From NCBI GenBank assembly GCA_035933635.1, contig DASYYY010000022.1, positions 124,001-188,000 of the forward strand: a stretch of DNA of 64,000 bases, read 5' to 3'. This DNA comes from JAKIVR01 sp035933635 (GTDB lineage: Archaea > Thermoplasmatota > Thermoplasmata > Lutacidiplasmatales > UBA184). The translations under genes and the position numbers were made by a program. The notes below the pieces were generated by a model. It made no database searches and was not told the DNA's origin. It saw only the letters and a list, made by a program, of their open reading frames with translations. Shown one piece after another: positions 26,315 to 33,494 of this stretch (positions are counted from its first letter, which is position 1; each line of letters starts with the position of its first letter).

Positions 26315-27568
26315 ATCGTCCAAGGATACGATCCGCGCCCCCGCCCGGACGAGCGCCGCCCACTCCGAGCGCGCCGCACCGCCGGTGTAGTCACGGTCCG
26401 GTCCCGGAGGACCTCCGAGAAGGAACATCGGTGTGCGCCCGGCGAAGGGCCGCAAGTCCTCGAGGTTGACGAGGTTCGAGGGACCGACGGCGAACGGCGC
26501 CACGACGATGGCCTCGGCGAGGGTGAGAAGCCGGCGGTGCTCGGCGCGCGCGGCTTCGCCGACCGGCGCGAACGGAACTTCGGCCGCGAAGACGACCTCG
26601 AGCTCCTCGGCGACCTGCGCGTCGGAGTCCAACAGGTTCAGCGCACCCGCCGTCAGCCGGAAGCCGGACTCGGCGAGGCGGCGCAGGACCGGACCGGCCG
26701 CGCCACCCCCGCCGACCACATGGACGGTCCCGGCGCGTTGCGAACCGGCGCTCCGTCGCCGGCTCGGCTCGGTGAGCATCGGAAGCAGGTAGGGCTGGCC
26801 GGTGGCGGGGTCCCGGCGGAGCTCGGCGGTGACGCCCCAGACCTCGCGCAGCAGCGATTCCGAGAGCACTTCGCGCGGCGGGCCATCATCGACGACCCGG
26901 CCCCGCGAAAGCACGGTCATCCGGTCCGCGAAACGGGCCGCGAGGTTCAGGTCGTGCATCGCCGCGATCACGGTCCCTCCCCGGTCCGCGACCAGCCGGC
27001 GGACCCGTGCCAACAGGTCGAGCTCGTGCCCAATGTCCAGGTAGGCCGTGGGCTCGTCGAGCAGGAGGACGGGCGCCTCCTGGACGAGCGCTCGAGCGAG
27101 TAGCGCCCGTTGCCGTTCGCCGCCGGAGAGCTCCAAGATCCCGGAGTCGGCCCGGTCGAGCAACCCGGCGTCGTCCAGGGCGGCCCGGGCCCGGCGCAGG
27201 TCCTGGGGACCCTCTACCTCGAAGGGCTCCCAGTGGGCGTACCGCCCGAACAACACGTAATCGACGACGCGGAGATTGTCCCGGGGGAACTCCTCCTGCG
27301 GAACCCATGCGACACGCCGCGCGCGTTCGCGGGCGCCCATCTCCAGGCTCGGCCGGCCGAGCAGGCGGACCTGGCCCTCCGAGGGCCGCAAGAGTCCGAG
27401 CCCGGCCCGAAGCAGGGTGGTCTTGCCCGAACCGTTCGGTCCGGTGAGTGCGATGAACTCGCCGGATCGGGCCTCAAGGGAGACGTCGTGCAGCGCGACA
27501 CGATCGCGGTAGCGCACCGTCACGTGGTCGGCGTGGAACGTCGGTGCCGAGGGGATCGAGGCGCTCAT
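26270..27568 (-). CDS. btuD: ABC importer ATPase BtuD with C-terminal extra domain
   Basis: ATPase of a cobalamin/iron-complex importer. Residues 1 to about 255 form the ABC domain: Walker A LTGPNGSGKTTLLRAGLGL, signature LSGGERQRALLARAL, Walker B VLLLDEPTAYLDIGHE, H-loop AAMHDLN. Residues about 280-432 add a Rossmann-like domain starting GTVHVVGGGGAAGPVLRRLA, which contains AEAIVVAPFAVGPSNLVNLE. Similar tails occur on archaeal BtuD proteins, which favours corrinoid as substrate over siderophore. The ATG overlaps the permease stop by 4 nt. The extra domain might sense or process the cargo; that is inference. Confidence 0.88.
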   Translation of the reverse strand: MSASIPSAPTFHADHVTVRYRDRVALHDVSLEARSGEFIALTGPNGSGKTTLLRAGLGLLRPSEGQVRLLGRPSLEMGARERARRVAWVPQEEFPRDNLRVVDYVLFGRYAHWEPFEVEGPQDLRRARAALDDAGLLDRADSGILELSGGERQRALLARALVQEAPVLLLDEPTAYLDIGHELDLLARVRRLVADRGGTVIAAMHDLNLAARFADRMTVLSRGRVVDDGPPREVLSESLLREVWGVTAELRRDPATGQPYLLPMLTEPSRRRSAGSQRAGTVHVVGGGGAAGPVLRRLAESGFRLTAGALNLLDSDAQVAEELEVVFAAEVPFAPVGEAARAEHRRLLTLAEAIVVAPFAVGPSNLVNLEDLRPFAGRTPMFLLGGPPGPDRDYTGGAARSEWAALVRAGARIVSLDDLTVALAAARPAPTP

Positions 27569-28626
27569 ACGGCATCCCCCGCGCGTTGGAACCGGCGACG
27601 GTACAGCAGGTAGAGGAAGAACGGCGCGCCGGCGAACGACGTGAAGATCCCCACCGGCAGCACGCTCGCCGGGAACGCACCGACCGCGAGGTCGTTGGCG
27701 GCCAGGAGGAAGAAACCTCCCACCAGCGCCGAGCCCGGCAGGACATACCGGTAGTCCGGCCCGATGAGCCGTCGGACGATGTGGGGGGAGACCAGTCCGA
27801 CGAATCCGATGATCCCGGTGAAGGCGACGGCGGTGCCGGTGCCGAGGGAGGAGTACAGCAGGAGCCGGCGGCGCACCTTCTCGGACTCGACCCCCAGGCT
27901 GTGGGCTACGTCGGAACCGAGCTGGAGGAGGTTGAGCTCGCGGGCGTAGAGTGAGAGCCCGACCCCGGCGATTAGCGCTCCGCCGAAGGCGATACCATCG
28001 CGGTTCCAGGTTGCCCCGCCGAGACCCCCGAGAAGCCAGAACGATACCTGGAGGCTACCCGTCGGGTTGTACAGGAGGAGGATCGAGAGGACCGCCGAAA
28101 GCATGCTCGCCAACGCCACGCCCGTCAAGAGCAGGGTCTCGACCGAGCTGCCGAGGACGCGGGCGGCGACCAGGATGGCTCCCCCGGTGAGCACCGCGCC
28201 GACGAACGCGAACAGCGGCAGGAACAAGTTGGCGTCGGCCAGCCCGACCTGGAAGACGAACAGTACCGCTGCGCCGAGAGTACCCCCGGCCGAAAGTCCG
28301 AGGAGGTACGGGTCGGCGAGTGGGTTGCGGAAGGTCCCTTGCAGGGTTCCCCCGGAGATCCCGAGGGCCGCACCGGCGATCAGTGCGAGGAGGATTGCCG
28401 GAAGCCGGCTGTCCCAGATGATCTCCACCCATGCGTTGCACAGGCGTGGCGAGGCGCTCGTTCCGGAACAGGGGTCCGGATACAGTACTCCACCCGTGAG
28501 CTGGTGCAGCAGGATCTGGAAGACCGCGTCCGCCGGGATCGGGACATTGCCGACCAGCGGGGACGTCACAAGGAGCCCGAGGGCCGCGCCCCCGAGCGCC
28601 AAGGCGCCGACCCGACGCTGATTCAC
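27565..28626 (-). CDS. btuC: FecCD/BtuC-type ABC permease
   Basis: Membrane subunit of the importer, 353 residues, with about ten hydrophobic segments. Typical FecCD blocks are seen: LPAILLALIAGAALGISGGT, TFRNPLADPYLLGLSAGGTL, and GFVGLVSPHIVRRLIGPDYR near the C-terminus that contacts the ATPase. It lies 60 nt downstream of the substrate-binding protein gene and overlaps btuD by 4 nt. Substrate choice between cobamide and ferric complexes cannot be decided from the permease alone. Confidence 0.93.
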   Translation of the reverse strand: MNQRRVGALALGGAALGLLVTSPLVGNVPIPADAVFQILLHQLTGGVLYPDPCSGTSASPRLCNAWVEIIWDSRLPAILLALIAGAALGISGGTLQGTFRNPLADPYLLGLSAGGTLGAAVLFVFQVGLADANLFLPLFAFVGAVLTGGAILVAARVLGSSVETLLLTGVALASMLSAVLSILLLYNPTGSLQVSFWLLGGLGGATWNRDGIAFGGALIAGVGLSLYARELNLLQLGSDVAHSLGVESEKVRRRLLLYSSLGTGTAVAFTGIIGFVGLVSPHIVRRLIGPDYRYVLPGSALVGGFFLLAANDLAVGAFPASVLPVGIFTSFAGAPFFLYLLYRRRFQRAGDAV

Positions 28627-28686
28627 GGGCGCTGCCCGAGGGTTGGGTCCTCCACGGGTCCCTCGAGCACGGCGCGCTGCCGAGTC

Positions 28687-29712
28687 CTACTTCGGACCCG
28701 GGTGCAGAATGGCGAGCAGGGTCGGAACGGTCACCAGGATCATGGTCGGACCCGGCTCGGTCAGGAGTTCGGATGCGATCGGGTAGAGGTGACCGGAGGA
28801 GACCGCACCGAACTGCGCCCAGTTCGGGCCCTGAGAGTACACCGTCAGATTCACCCCGAAGCCTGTGGCGTAGACGATCGCAGAGGGATCGGCCACGAGC
28901 ACCTGCGAGCCGCTGACCTCCGGATAGGCAAGGGTGGCGTTCGCCGCGACGCTCACCGCCGAGACCAGCTCGACGAGGGATTGGCCGAAGGTGCCCGGAC
29001 CGTAGGTCCAGAAACCGAGGTTGTCCGCGTAGTAGGTGAGGAGCACAGAGGGGAAGGGGGTGCCGTTCGCCGAAAGGTTCGCCTGCAGCGCGGCCGCCCG
29101 ACCGAGGACGGACTGAAGCTGGCCGACGAGCGTCGACGCCGCCGTCGCGACATGGAAGATCTGGGCGAGGAGCTGGATGTCGACGACGATCCCGCCGAGG
29201 GTGGACGGTTGGAGGATCAGCACGGGGATGTGGTAGGTCGTGCTGATCTCCTCAACGGTGCTCGCGCTGACGATCGTTGAGGTCAGCACCAGGTCGGGGC
29301 TCGCGTTGAGCAACTGTTCGACGCTGAAACTCGGACCGGTCTGAACGCAGAGGTTGGACGAGAGGCTCCAGTTATGGATCTGGGCGGGGCTGTAGTCGGC
29401 CGAGAGCCCGCCCAGCGCCTGGGCGTAACAGTCCACTCCGACGATTCGCTCGCGGAGCCCCAAGCGGACCATCGAGTCGGTGATGCTGGGCGAAAGTACG
29501 ACGACCCGAGAGGGATCCGCCGGGACATTGACCGTGCGACCGGTGTCGTCGGTGACGGCGACCGTCCCGGGCGGAGCCGGGGTTGGACGGAGCTCGAAGT
29601 AGGCGGCGGTCGCGGCGACGGAGATCCCGGCGGCCACGAGGAGGGAGACGACCAGGACCGTGCGGGTCACTCCGGCGGGTCGGCGATCCGCGGATTCCGG
29701 ATTCAAGCTCAT
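28687..29712 (-). CDS. btuF: Importer substrate-binding lipoprotein-like protein BtuF/FecB
   Basis: Extracellular binding protein of the importer, 341 residues. A single N-terminal membrane segment (residues about 18-40, VLVVSLLVAAGISVAATAAY) anchors it outside the cell. The Peripla_BP_2 fold begins with TDDTGRTVNVPADPSRVVVL, SPSITDSMVRLGLRERIVGV and ends with TEPGPTMILVTVPTLL. The linker after the membrane helix is Pro-rich. It is the promoter-proximal gene of btuF-btuC-btuD, preceded by a strong TATA-like element and a small inverted repeat that could be an operator. Confidence 0.9.
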   Translation of the reverse strand: MSLNPESADRRPAGVTRTVLVVSLLVAAGISVAATAAYFELRPTPAPPGTVAVTDDTGRTVNVPADPSRVVVLSPSITDSMVRLGLRERIVGVDCYAQALGGLSADYSPAQIHNWSLSSNLCVQTGPSFSVEQLLNASPDLVLTSTIVSASTVEEISTTYHIPVLILQPSTLGGIVVDIQLLAQIFHVATAASTLVGQLQSVLGRAAALQANLSANGTPFPSVLLTYYADNLGFWTYGPGTFGQSLVELVSAVSVAANATLAYPEVSGSQVLVADPSAIVYATGFGVNLTVYSQGPNWAQFGAVSSGHLYPIASELLTEPGPTMILVTVPTLLAILHPGPK

Positions 29713-29713
29713 T

Positions 29714-29742
29714 GGATTTTCTTCAATCCACCTTTAATTTAA
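29714..29742 (-). promoter_or_regulatory. btuFCD promoter with TATA-like box and GGATT/AATCC dyad
   Basis: TTAAATTAAA (minus strand, 29733-29742) is the most AT-rich stretch in the area and lies 21-30 nt before the btuF ATG. Between it and the ATG is an inverted repeat, GGATT (29725-29729 on the minus strand) and AATCC (29714-29718), separated by 6 nt. It covers the expected transcription start, where a repressor would block initiation. The TATA part is well supported by position; the operator is a suggestion from symmetry. Confidence 0.5.
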
Positions 29743-29793
29743 GGGTTCCTGCGTAGGCGCCTCCCGCGGGCCGCCGGTCCCGCCCGCAACAAA

Positions 29794-29800
29794 GGATATC
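29794..29800 (+). promoter_or_regulatory. TATA-like box of tRNA-Trp
   Basis: GGATATC, 27-33 nt upstream of the first base of tRNA-Trp, the usual distance for an archaeal tRNA promoter. Confidence 0.5.
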
Positions 29801-29826
29801 TCTCCGGGCCCCTCGGCCGCGAGGGA

Positions 29827-29986
29827 GGGAGCATAGGCTAACTTGGCAGACCAGCGGGCTCCAGTCAGTGTCCCGGGTCGGGCCACTGTGGATTGGGTCT
29901 GCGGAGAGGCGCACGCCGCCTCGATGACGAGTGACTGGAGCGCGCGGAGAGACCCGCATATGGGGGTTCAAATCCCCCTGCTCCCA
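29827..29986 (+). tRNA. tRNA-Trp (CCA) with intron
   Basis: Exon 1 is 29827-29864 and exon 2 is 29952-29986; the intron of 87 nt (29865-29951) lies at the canonical 37/38 position. Acceptor GGGAGCA pairs with TGCTCCC, the discriminator is A, the T-arm is GGGGG-TTCAAAT-CCCCC, and the anticodon arm is GCGGG-CTCCAGA-CCCGC after splicing, giving anticodon CCA. The 3' CCA is not encoded. On the 3' side a bulge-helix is clear: CTCC pairs with GGAG 29946-29949, leaving bulge AG^A before CCCGC. The D-stem has a C-A mismatch and a T-G wobble (GGCT/GACC). Introns in tRNA-Trp are common in archaea. Confidence 0.88.
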
Positions 29987-30054
29987 TTTTCCTCTCCGCC
30001 AACCCGCTTGCCAGAGATCGAGGATCCGAGAGGCCGCGATAATCGAGTCTGGTT

Positions 30055-30075
30055 TGGCCCGATGTAATCGGGCCA
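30055..30075. repeat. Perfect 9-bp hairpin
   Basis: TGGCCCGAT, loop GTA, ATCGGGCCA: a perfect inverted repeat between tRNA-Trp and a small membrane-protein gene, about 76-96 nt before that gene's ATG. It could be an operator, an RNA hairpin ending the tRNA transcript, or a recombination site. No U-run follows it. Confidence 0.55.
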
Positions 30076-30150
30076 GAGTCGGGTCCGACTTGGGCTCGAG
30101 TAGACCGTTCCGCGTTCCTCTTGAGCCGTGGTCAACTGGCGGGGGCCACG

Positions 30151-30402
30151 ATGGGTCCGGAGTTCGTCATCCCGCCGGAAAGGCTTCGTAGGGTCCGCCT
30201 CGTGATGGTCGCCGCTGCCGCCGTGCTTTTCGGCCTTGGTGGTTATGTCGTCGTAACCACCGCGTTCTGGTACCCCAACCGCTGGGCGACGAACGCGGTG
30301 CTGGCGGGGGTGACGGTGGCTTTGGGTGTCTGGGCGTTGGTCTCGCCAGCCGTCTGGCCTCGTCTGATACGGGCTGGTCGACCGCCTCAACGGCGCCAGT
30401 AG
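30151..30402 (+). CDS. Small two-helix membrane protein
   Basis: Unrecognised 83-residue protein. Two hydrophobic segments (LVMVAAAAVLFGLGGYVVVT and AVLAGVTVALGVWALVSPAV) are joined by a short loop (AFWYPNRWATN), with basic residues before the first and after the second, so both termini are probably cytoplasmic. I use ATG 30151; an in-frame TTG at 30121 would add 10 residues. It has no homology I recognise and no operon partner. The arrangement supports a real protein, but small-ORF chance in GC-rich DNA keeps confidence moderate. Confidence 0.45.
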   Translation: MGPEFVIPPERLRRVRLVMVAAAAVLFGLGGYVVVTTAFWYPNRWATNAVLAGVTVALGVWALVSPAVWPRLIRAGRPPQRRQ

Positions 30403-30425
30403 AAACTCGCGCGTGCGTGGTTGGC

Positions 30426-30450
30426 TCCCCTTGCTCCCACCTGCCTCTCC
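30426..30450 (+). repeat. Degenerate copy of the tRNA-Trp 3' end
   Basis: This stretch matches 29973-29997 at 21 of 25 positions; its first 14 bases (TCCCCTTGCTCCCA) match the tRNA 3' end with one change, and CCTCTCC follows at the same offset. The copies are 453 bp apart and bracket the hairpin and the small membrane-protein gene. Such a duplication is what an integrated element leaves at a tRNA 3' end, but no integrase lies between. Chance similarity of C-rich sequence is possible. Confidence 0.3.
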
Positions 30451-30537
30451 ACGAGATTTGCCGGATTCGATCGTCGACGTTAGGATCTCTGCAGTGCGGG
30501 GGAAAGGGTTCGCGCGCCGAACCGGGCCGACCCCGGC

Positions 30538-31278
30538 CTACGACTTGCACTCGTTTTCGCCTTGGGTGCCGCTGTACGACCCCGTGTAGTTCGACCCGCC
30601 GCCGCCCGTCGCTCCGGACGTCAGATACGCCTTGAAGTTCTCGGGAGTGCCGGCGTGGTCGCTGTTTTGGTAGCTGCTCAGCTTGTTGTCGTCTACGGGC
30701 TTGACACCGATCGCGGCGTTCGAGTGCGTGAACTTCGTATACACGGCCGCCGCCCACTTCCAATTGAACGTGAGGCACTTGGAGGGCAGGAGGTGGACAT
30801 CGCCGGATAGGTCTCCCGACCAGGTCACCTTCGAGCTGCCCGGAAGCCCCCCGGTCGGCACGTAGAAGGCGAACCCTGAGACGAAGACATCCCCCTTGTA
30901 ACTCGCGGGCACGGTCGTCTTCCAGGTGAACGTCGTGGAGTCCCAGACGGTCGCGGCCGACGTAGCGGTCGTACTGAAATTGACCATCCCGCGCGGCACG
31001 TTCTTCGTGAACGTCGTACCGTTCGGCTCGGCAAAGGTCAGGGTCTGATTGGAGAACCAGACATGGGTCGTCGCGGTGGGCGAGGTGCCGACCCACTGGA
31101 GCACGCTCGCGAACCAGATCACGTCGCCGGCTGGGATGGTGGATGCGTTGAAGTTGGCCGTGATCGTTGTTTGGGCGGTCACTTCAGCACCGGCGAGGGG
31201 CACCAACAGGGCGCTCGCCAAGAGCAACGTGATCGCCGCAATCGCACCCGCAACCAGAGGGACTCTTTTCGCGTTCAT
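30538..31278 (-). CDS. Secreted protein of unknown function
   Basis: A 246-residue exported protein. Residues about 8-30 form a signal peptide or N-terminal anchor (AGAIAAITLLLASALLVPLA) ending at AGA-EV. The mature part is Thr/Ser-rich and beta-strand-like (TTITANFNASTIPAGDVIWF, FTWKTTVPASYKGDVFVSGF) with a conserved-looking central block WKWAAAVYTKF and a Gly/Ser-rich C-terminus. Several NxT/S sites would suit N-glycosylation. Two Cys are present (PSKCLTF and ENECKS). The ATG at 31278 is preferred over one 21 nt upstream because the TATA-like box lies too close to the latter. No enzymatic family is recognised. Confidence 0.7.
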   Translation of the reverse strand: MNAKRVPLVAGAIAAITLLLASALLVPLAGAEVTAQTTITANFNASTIPAGDVIWFASVLQWVGTSPTATTHVWFSNQTLTFAEPNGTTFTKNVPRGMVNFSTTATSAATVWDSTTFTWKTTVPASYKGDVFVSGFAFYVPTGGLPGSSKVTWSGDLSGDVHLLPSKCLTFNWKWAAAVYTKFTHSNAAIGVKPVDDNKLSSYQNSDHAGTPENFKAYLTSGATGGGGSNYTGSYSGTQGENECKS

Positions 31279-31311
31279 GGGACCCGGCAGTCGTTGCACC
31301 GGCTGGAGTTA

Positions 31312-31318
31312 CTTAATA
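31312..31318 (-). promoter_or_regulatory. TATA-like box of the secreted-protein gene
   Basis: Minus strand TATTAAG, 34-40 nt before ATG 31278. A start of transcription about 25 nt downstream leaves a leader of roughly 10 nt and excludes the upstream ATG at 31299. Confidence 0.5.
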
Positions 31319-31499
31319 CGCACTCATGCAGGGGTCACCGGCTGGAAAGTTCGGGGCGGATTCTCGGGCTCGCGTCACCAGGTCGGTGGGACCTCGGGAT
31401 GTCGGGCCATCCGCCCCTGGCCCAACGGAACATTTCCCGACACGACTCGAAGACCGTGAGTCGAGTCCCCGAGGGTCGCACGTAGTCGAATCGGAGCAA

Positions 31500-31985
31500 C
31501 TAGGTGACCCAGATCCCGCCCGTGAATTCGTAGTCGCCTCCGATCGTGGGGACCTGAAGGAGCATCGAGACATTGACGACGCCTCCCCCGGGCAGGAGGT
31601 ATGGCGGAGCCGGGAGGGCCCCTACCAGCCTCAGGGGGGGATCGACCGTCAGCCGAAGGAGAGTGTGGTTGACCGTGTCGGTGTTGGCAAACCGGACCCA
31701 CCAGCTGAACGATCCCCCGGGGGGGAGGTTGATCGGCTCACAGGTGCAGTCGGCCTGGCTGAGGTAGTTGGTGTCGTTCCGGGCGTCGCCGATGTAGGTT
31801 GGGGTCAACTCGAAATCGACCACCGAAACCGTCGAACCCGACGCCCAACCGGTCGATGGCGGGGGAACCGGGTTCGCGACATAGCTCGCGAGCACGGCCA
31901 CGATAACGAGCGCCGCGCCGCAAGCACCTCCGACGGCGAGCAAGAGCCGCTTCCCACCGAGTCCTCGGCCCGGATGGAATCGCAT
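31500..31985 (-). CDS. Membrane-anchored extracellular beta protein, pilin-operon partner
   Basis: A 161-residue protein with one N-terminal membrane segment (residues about 12-37, LLLAVGGACGAALVIVAVLA) and an extracellular domain. The domain looks like a small beta sandwich: STVSVVDFELTPTYIG, then SFSWWVRFANTDTVNHTLLR, PGGGVVNVSMLLQVPTIGGD and EFTGGIWVT. A CTC motif (ADCTCEP) may form a disulfide. The gene starts 3 nt after the stop of the pilin-like gene, so both are in one operon. The fold resembles adhesion or pilus-associated domains; function is not recognised. Confidence 0.65.
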   Translation of the reverse strand: MRFHPGRGLGGKRLLLAVGGACGAALVIVAVLASYVANPVPPPSTGWASGSTVSVVDFELTPTYIGDARNDTNYLSQADCTCEPINLPPGGSFSWWVRFANTDTVNHTLLRLTVDPPLRLVGALPAPPYLLPGGGVVNVSMLLQVPTIGGDYEFTGGIWVT

Positions 31986-31988
31986 CGG

Positions 31989-32867
31989 CTACGTGGCCCC
32001 GGGGGAGAGCAGACCCACCATCGACACTCGAAGGGCGAGCGCATCGGGCGGACCCAGGTACGCGACGGTTACCCCGCAGGCGCCGGCGACCAAGTAACAA
32101 GCGGGGTCCGGCACCCCGTGGTAATCATCGTCACATCCATTCAGGCCGTAAGAGCCGTTCGTGGCCGGGTTCGCGTTCGCGGCGTAGGAGGGTACCGGAC
32201 AGGTTGATGGGAAAAGCTTCGAGTTGGATTGCACCGCGGAGTTCTGCCCGGCGTCGATCCAACACACGTCCAGCGTGGACGGAGCGAACCGGCAGGAAGG
32301 CGGTGTGAATCCTTCCGCGAAGATGACGAACCGATCCCCGGCTTGTAGACCGGTGGCACCCGGATCGATCGCTTGGAAGAACATGAATCGATTGAATGCG
32401 GCCCTCGGGGGCACATAGCTCCCGCACGTACCGAGGGAGGGCACACCGCTCCCCGGCCCACCCCCGATCGTGCCGGTGCTGCCGGGGTTCCACTCCATCG
32501 CCGCCAGGGTCCCGGAAAGGTAGGTCGACCCGTCGCACGAGAAGTAGAGCTGTAACGACGACAGAGCGAGGTACGACGGCTGGAAGCTGGTCACGACGAT
32601 CTCGATCGCCGTCAGCCCGTCACAGACCTGGGTGGCGTTGGCTCCCGAGCCCACGTTATGGCAGTCGGAGCCGTCGGCGTATGCCTCCGAAGGGACGGGG
32701 CTCTCCGTCTCGTACCATATCTGAACCGGGGTCGACGGGAACTGGACGCGAAAGCCCCACAGGACCGTCCCCGCGACGATCGTCAACCCGACGAGGAGGA
32801 TCCCCCCGATGATGGGGGACACCCCGCGCGTGGCGGGGCGGCGGAGACGTCGCACGCGCGCGACCAT
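31989..32867 (-). CDS. Archaeal type IV pilin-like protein, Cys-rich
   Basis: The N-terminus RRPATRGVSPIIGGILLVGL is a class III signal: basic residues, then a GVSPIIGG junction and a hydrophobic helix (to about residue 35), as in archaeal pilins processed by EppA/PibD-type peptidases. The 292-residue protein is much larger than ordinary pilins and has ten cysteines in its extracellular part (for example SDCHN, QVCDG, FSCDG, GTCGS, GCDDD), suggesting disulfides. It may be a minor pilin, tip adhesin or pseudopilin. ATG 32867 is chosen: an upstream ATG (32894) falls inside the TATA-like box, whereas 32867 is about 27 nt from it. Confidence 0.78.
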   Translation of the reverse strand: MVARVRRLRRPATRGVSPIIGGILLVGLTIVAGTVLWGFRVQFPSTPVQIWYETESPVPSEAYADGSDCHNVGSGANATQVCDGLTAIEIVVTSFQPSYLALSSLQLYFSCDGSTYLSGTLAAMEWNPGSTGTIGGGPGSGVPSLGTCGSYVPPRAAFNRFMFFQAIDPGATGLQAGDRFVIFAEGFTPPSCRFAPSTLDVCWIDAGQNSAVQSNSKLFPSTCPVPSYAANANPATNGSYGLNGCDDDYHGVPDPACYLVAGACGVTVAYLGPPDALALRVSMVGLLSPGAT

Positions 32868-32893
32868 CGGCGATAAATGGGGGCTGATGCGCA

Positions 32894-32900
32894 TTTATAC
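32894..32900 (-). promoter_or_regulatory. TATA box of the pilin operon
   Basis: Minus strand reads GTATAAA within AAGTATAAATGC, close to the archaeal consensus. It lies 27-33 nt before ATG 32867, pointing to a leaderless transcript and settling the choice of start codon. Confidence 0.65.
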
Positions 32901-33041
32901 TTACTCCACGACCGTCCGGCGAAAAGGGTCGGAACGGGGCACCTCCGCCCGGCGGTGGCGCACCGGCCACGGCCGCCGCCCGTTCGGCCGCCCGTGGACC
33001 CTTCTATGCAGCCAGTAACGGGCAACTTCTTGCGGGGGGGT

Positions 33042-33060
33042 TGTTGGGGGCTCCCCAACA
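33042..33060. repeat. Hairpin TGTTGGGG/CCCCAACA
   Basis: Eight perfect base pairs around the loop GCT, immediately after a run of seven G. It could be an RNA hairpin; neither neighbouring gene ends here, so a terminator role has no clear customer. Confidence 0.5.
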
Positions 33061-33271
33061 GGGGGAACGAATCTGCCCGAGTGCGTAGAAGCGCATCGAT
33101 TTGCCACCGGAGCGGACCCGCCCGAAAGGCTCCACGCCATGCCCTGTGAGGGTGCGGTCGCTCGCCGAGGGGTGCGATCCGATACCGGAGAGGTTCGATT
33201 CTTCAATCTGTGCCGGCGTCACGCCGATATCTTCTGGGTGATGGGGTACATACCTGCGCCCGCCGCCCCCT

Positions 33272-33291
33272 AGGGCGTCGCGCGACGCCCT
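33272..33291. repeat. Perfect 20-bp palindrome
   Basis: AGGGCGTCGCGCGACGCCCT is identical on both strands with no loop. A symmetric protein-binding site fits better than an RNA hairpin. It lies about 200 bp beyond the 3' end of the decarboxylase gene and about 370 bp upstream of the pilin TATA box. Confidence 0.5.
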
Positions 33292-33494
33292 CGGAGTGGG
33301 GGGTCGCACGAGATTCCCACCGCGTCGCCCCGACAAGCGCCAACGAGGACGCCAACCCCTTCCCCGGTCCGGATTGCGCAGGGGGCCGTCGGCGCACCCC
33401 ATATGGCGGGGCCCGCCGAGACAGGGGGGTGCTCAAGCCCGCGCGCCGACGGATGAACGTCCGCTACGACCCGCGTCCTCCGGCCCGTCGAGAC

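Larger units (their letters stand above)
32901..33494. other. Noncoding region of about 590 nt
   Basis: No convincing gene between the pilin promoter and the decarboxylase 3' end. Short frames here (for example 33203-33436, minus) are Arg/Pro-rich and have no motif. The stretch holds an 8-bp hairpin (33042-33060), a 20-bp perfect palindrome (33272-33291) and a G-run at 33034-33040. I looked for RNase P, SRP and 5S RNA signatures by eye and found none. A structured RNA cannot be excluded. Confidence 0.5.

Noticed and set aside
29865..29951. Box C/D guide RNA inside the tRNA-Trp intron, as in haloarchaea
   Set aside because: A C-box-like CGATGA is present at 29922-29927, but no convincing CTGA D or D' box with the right spacing was found.
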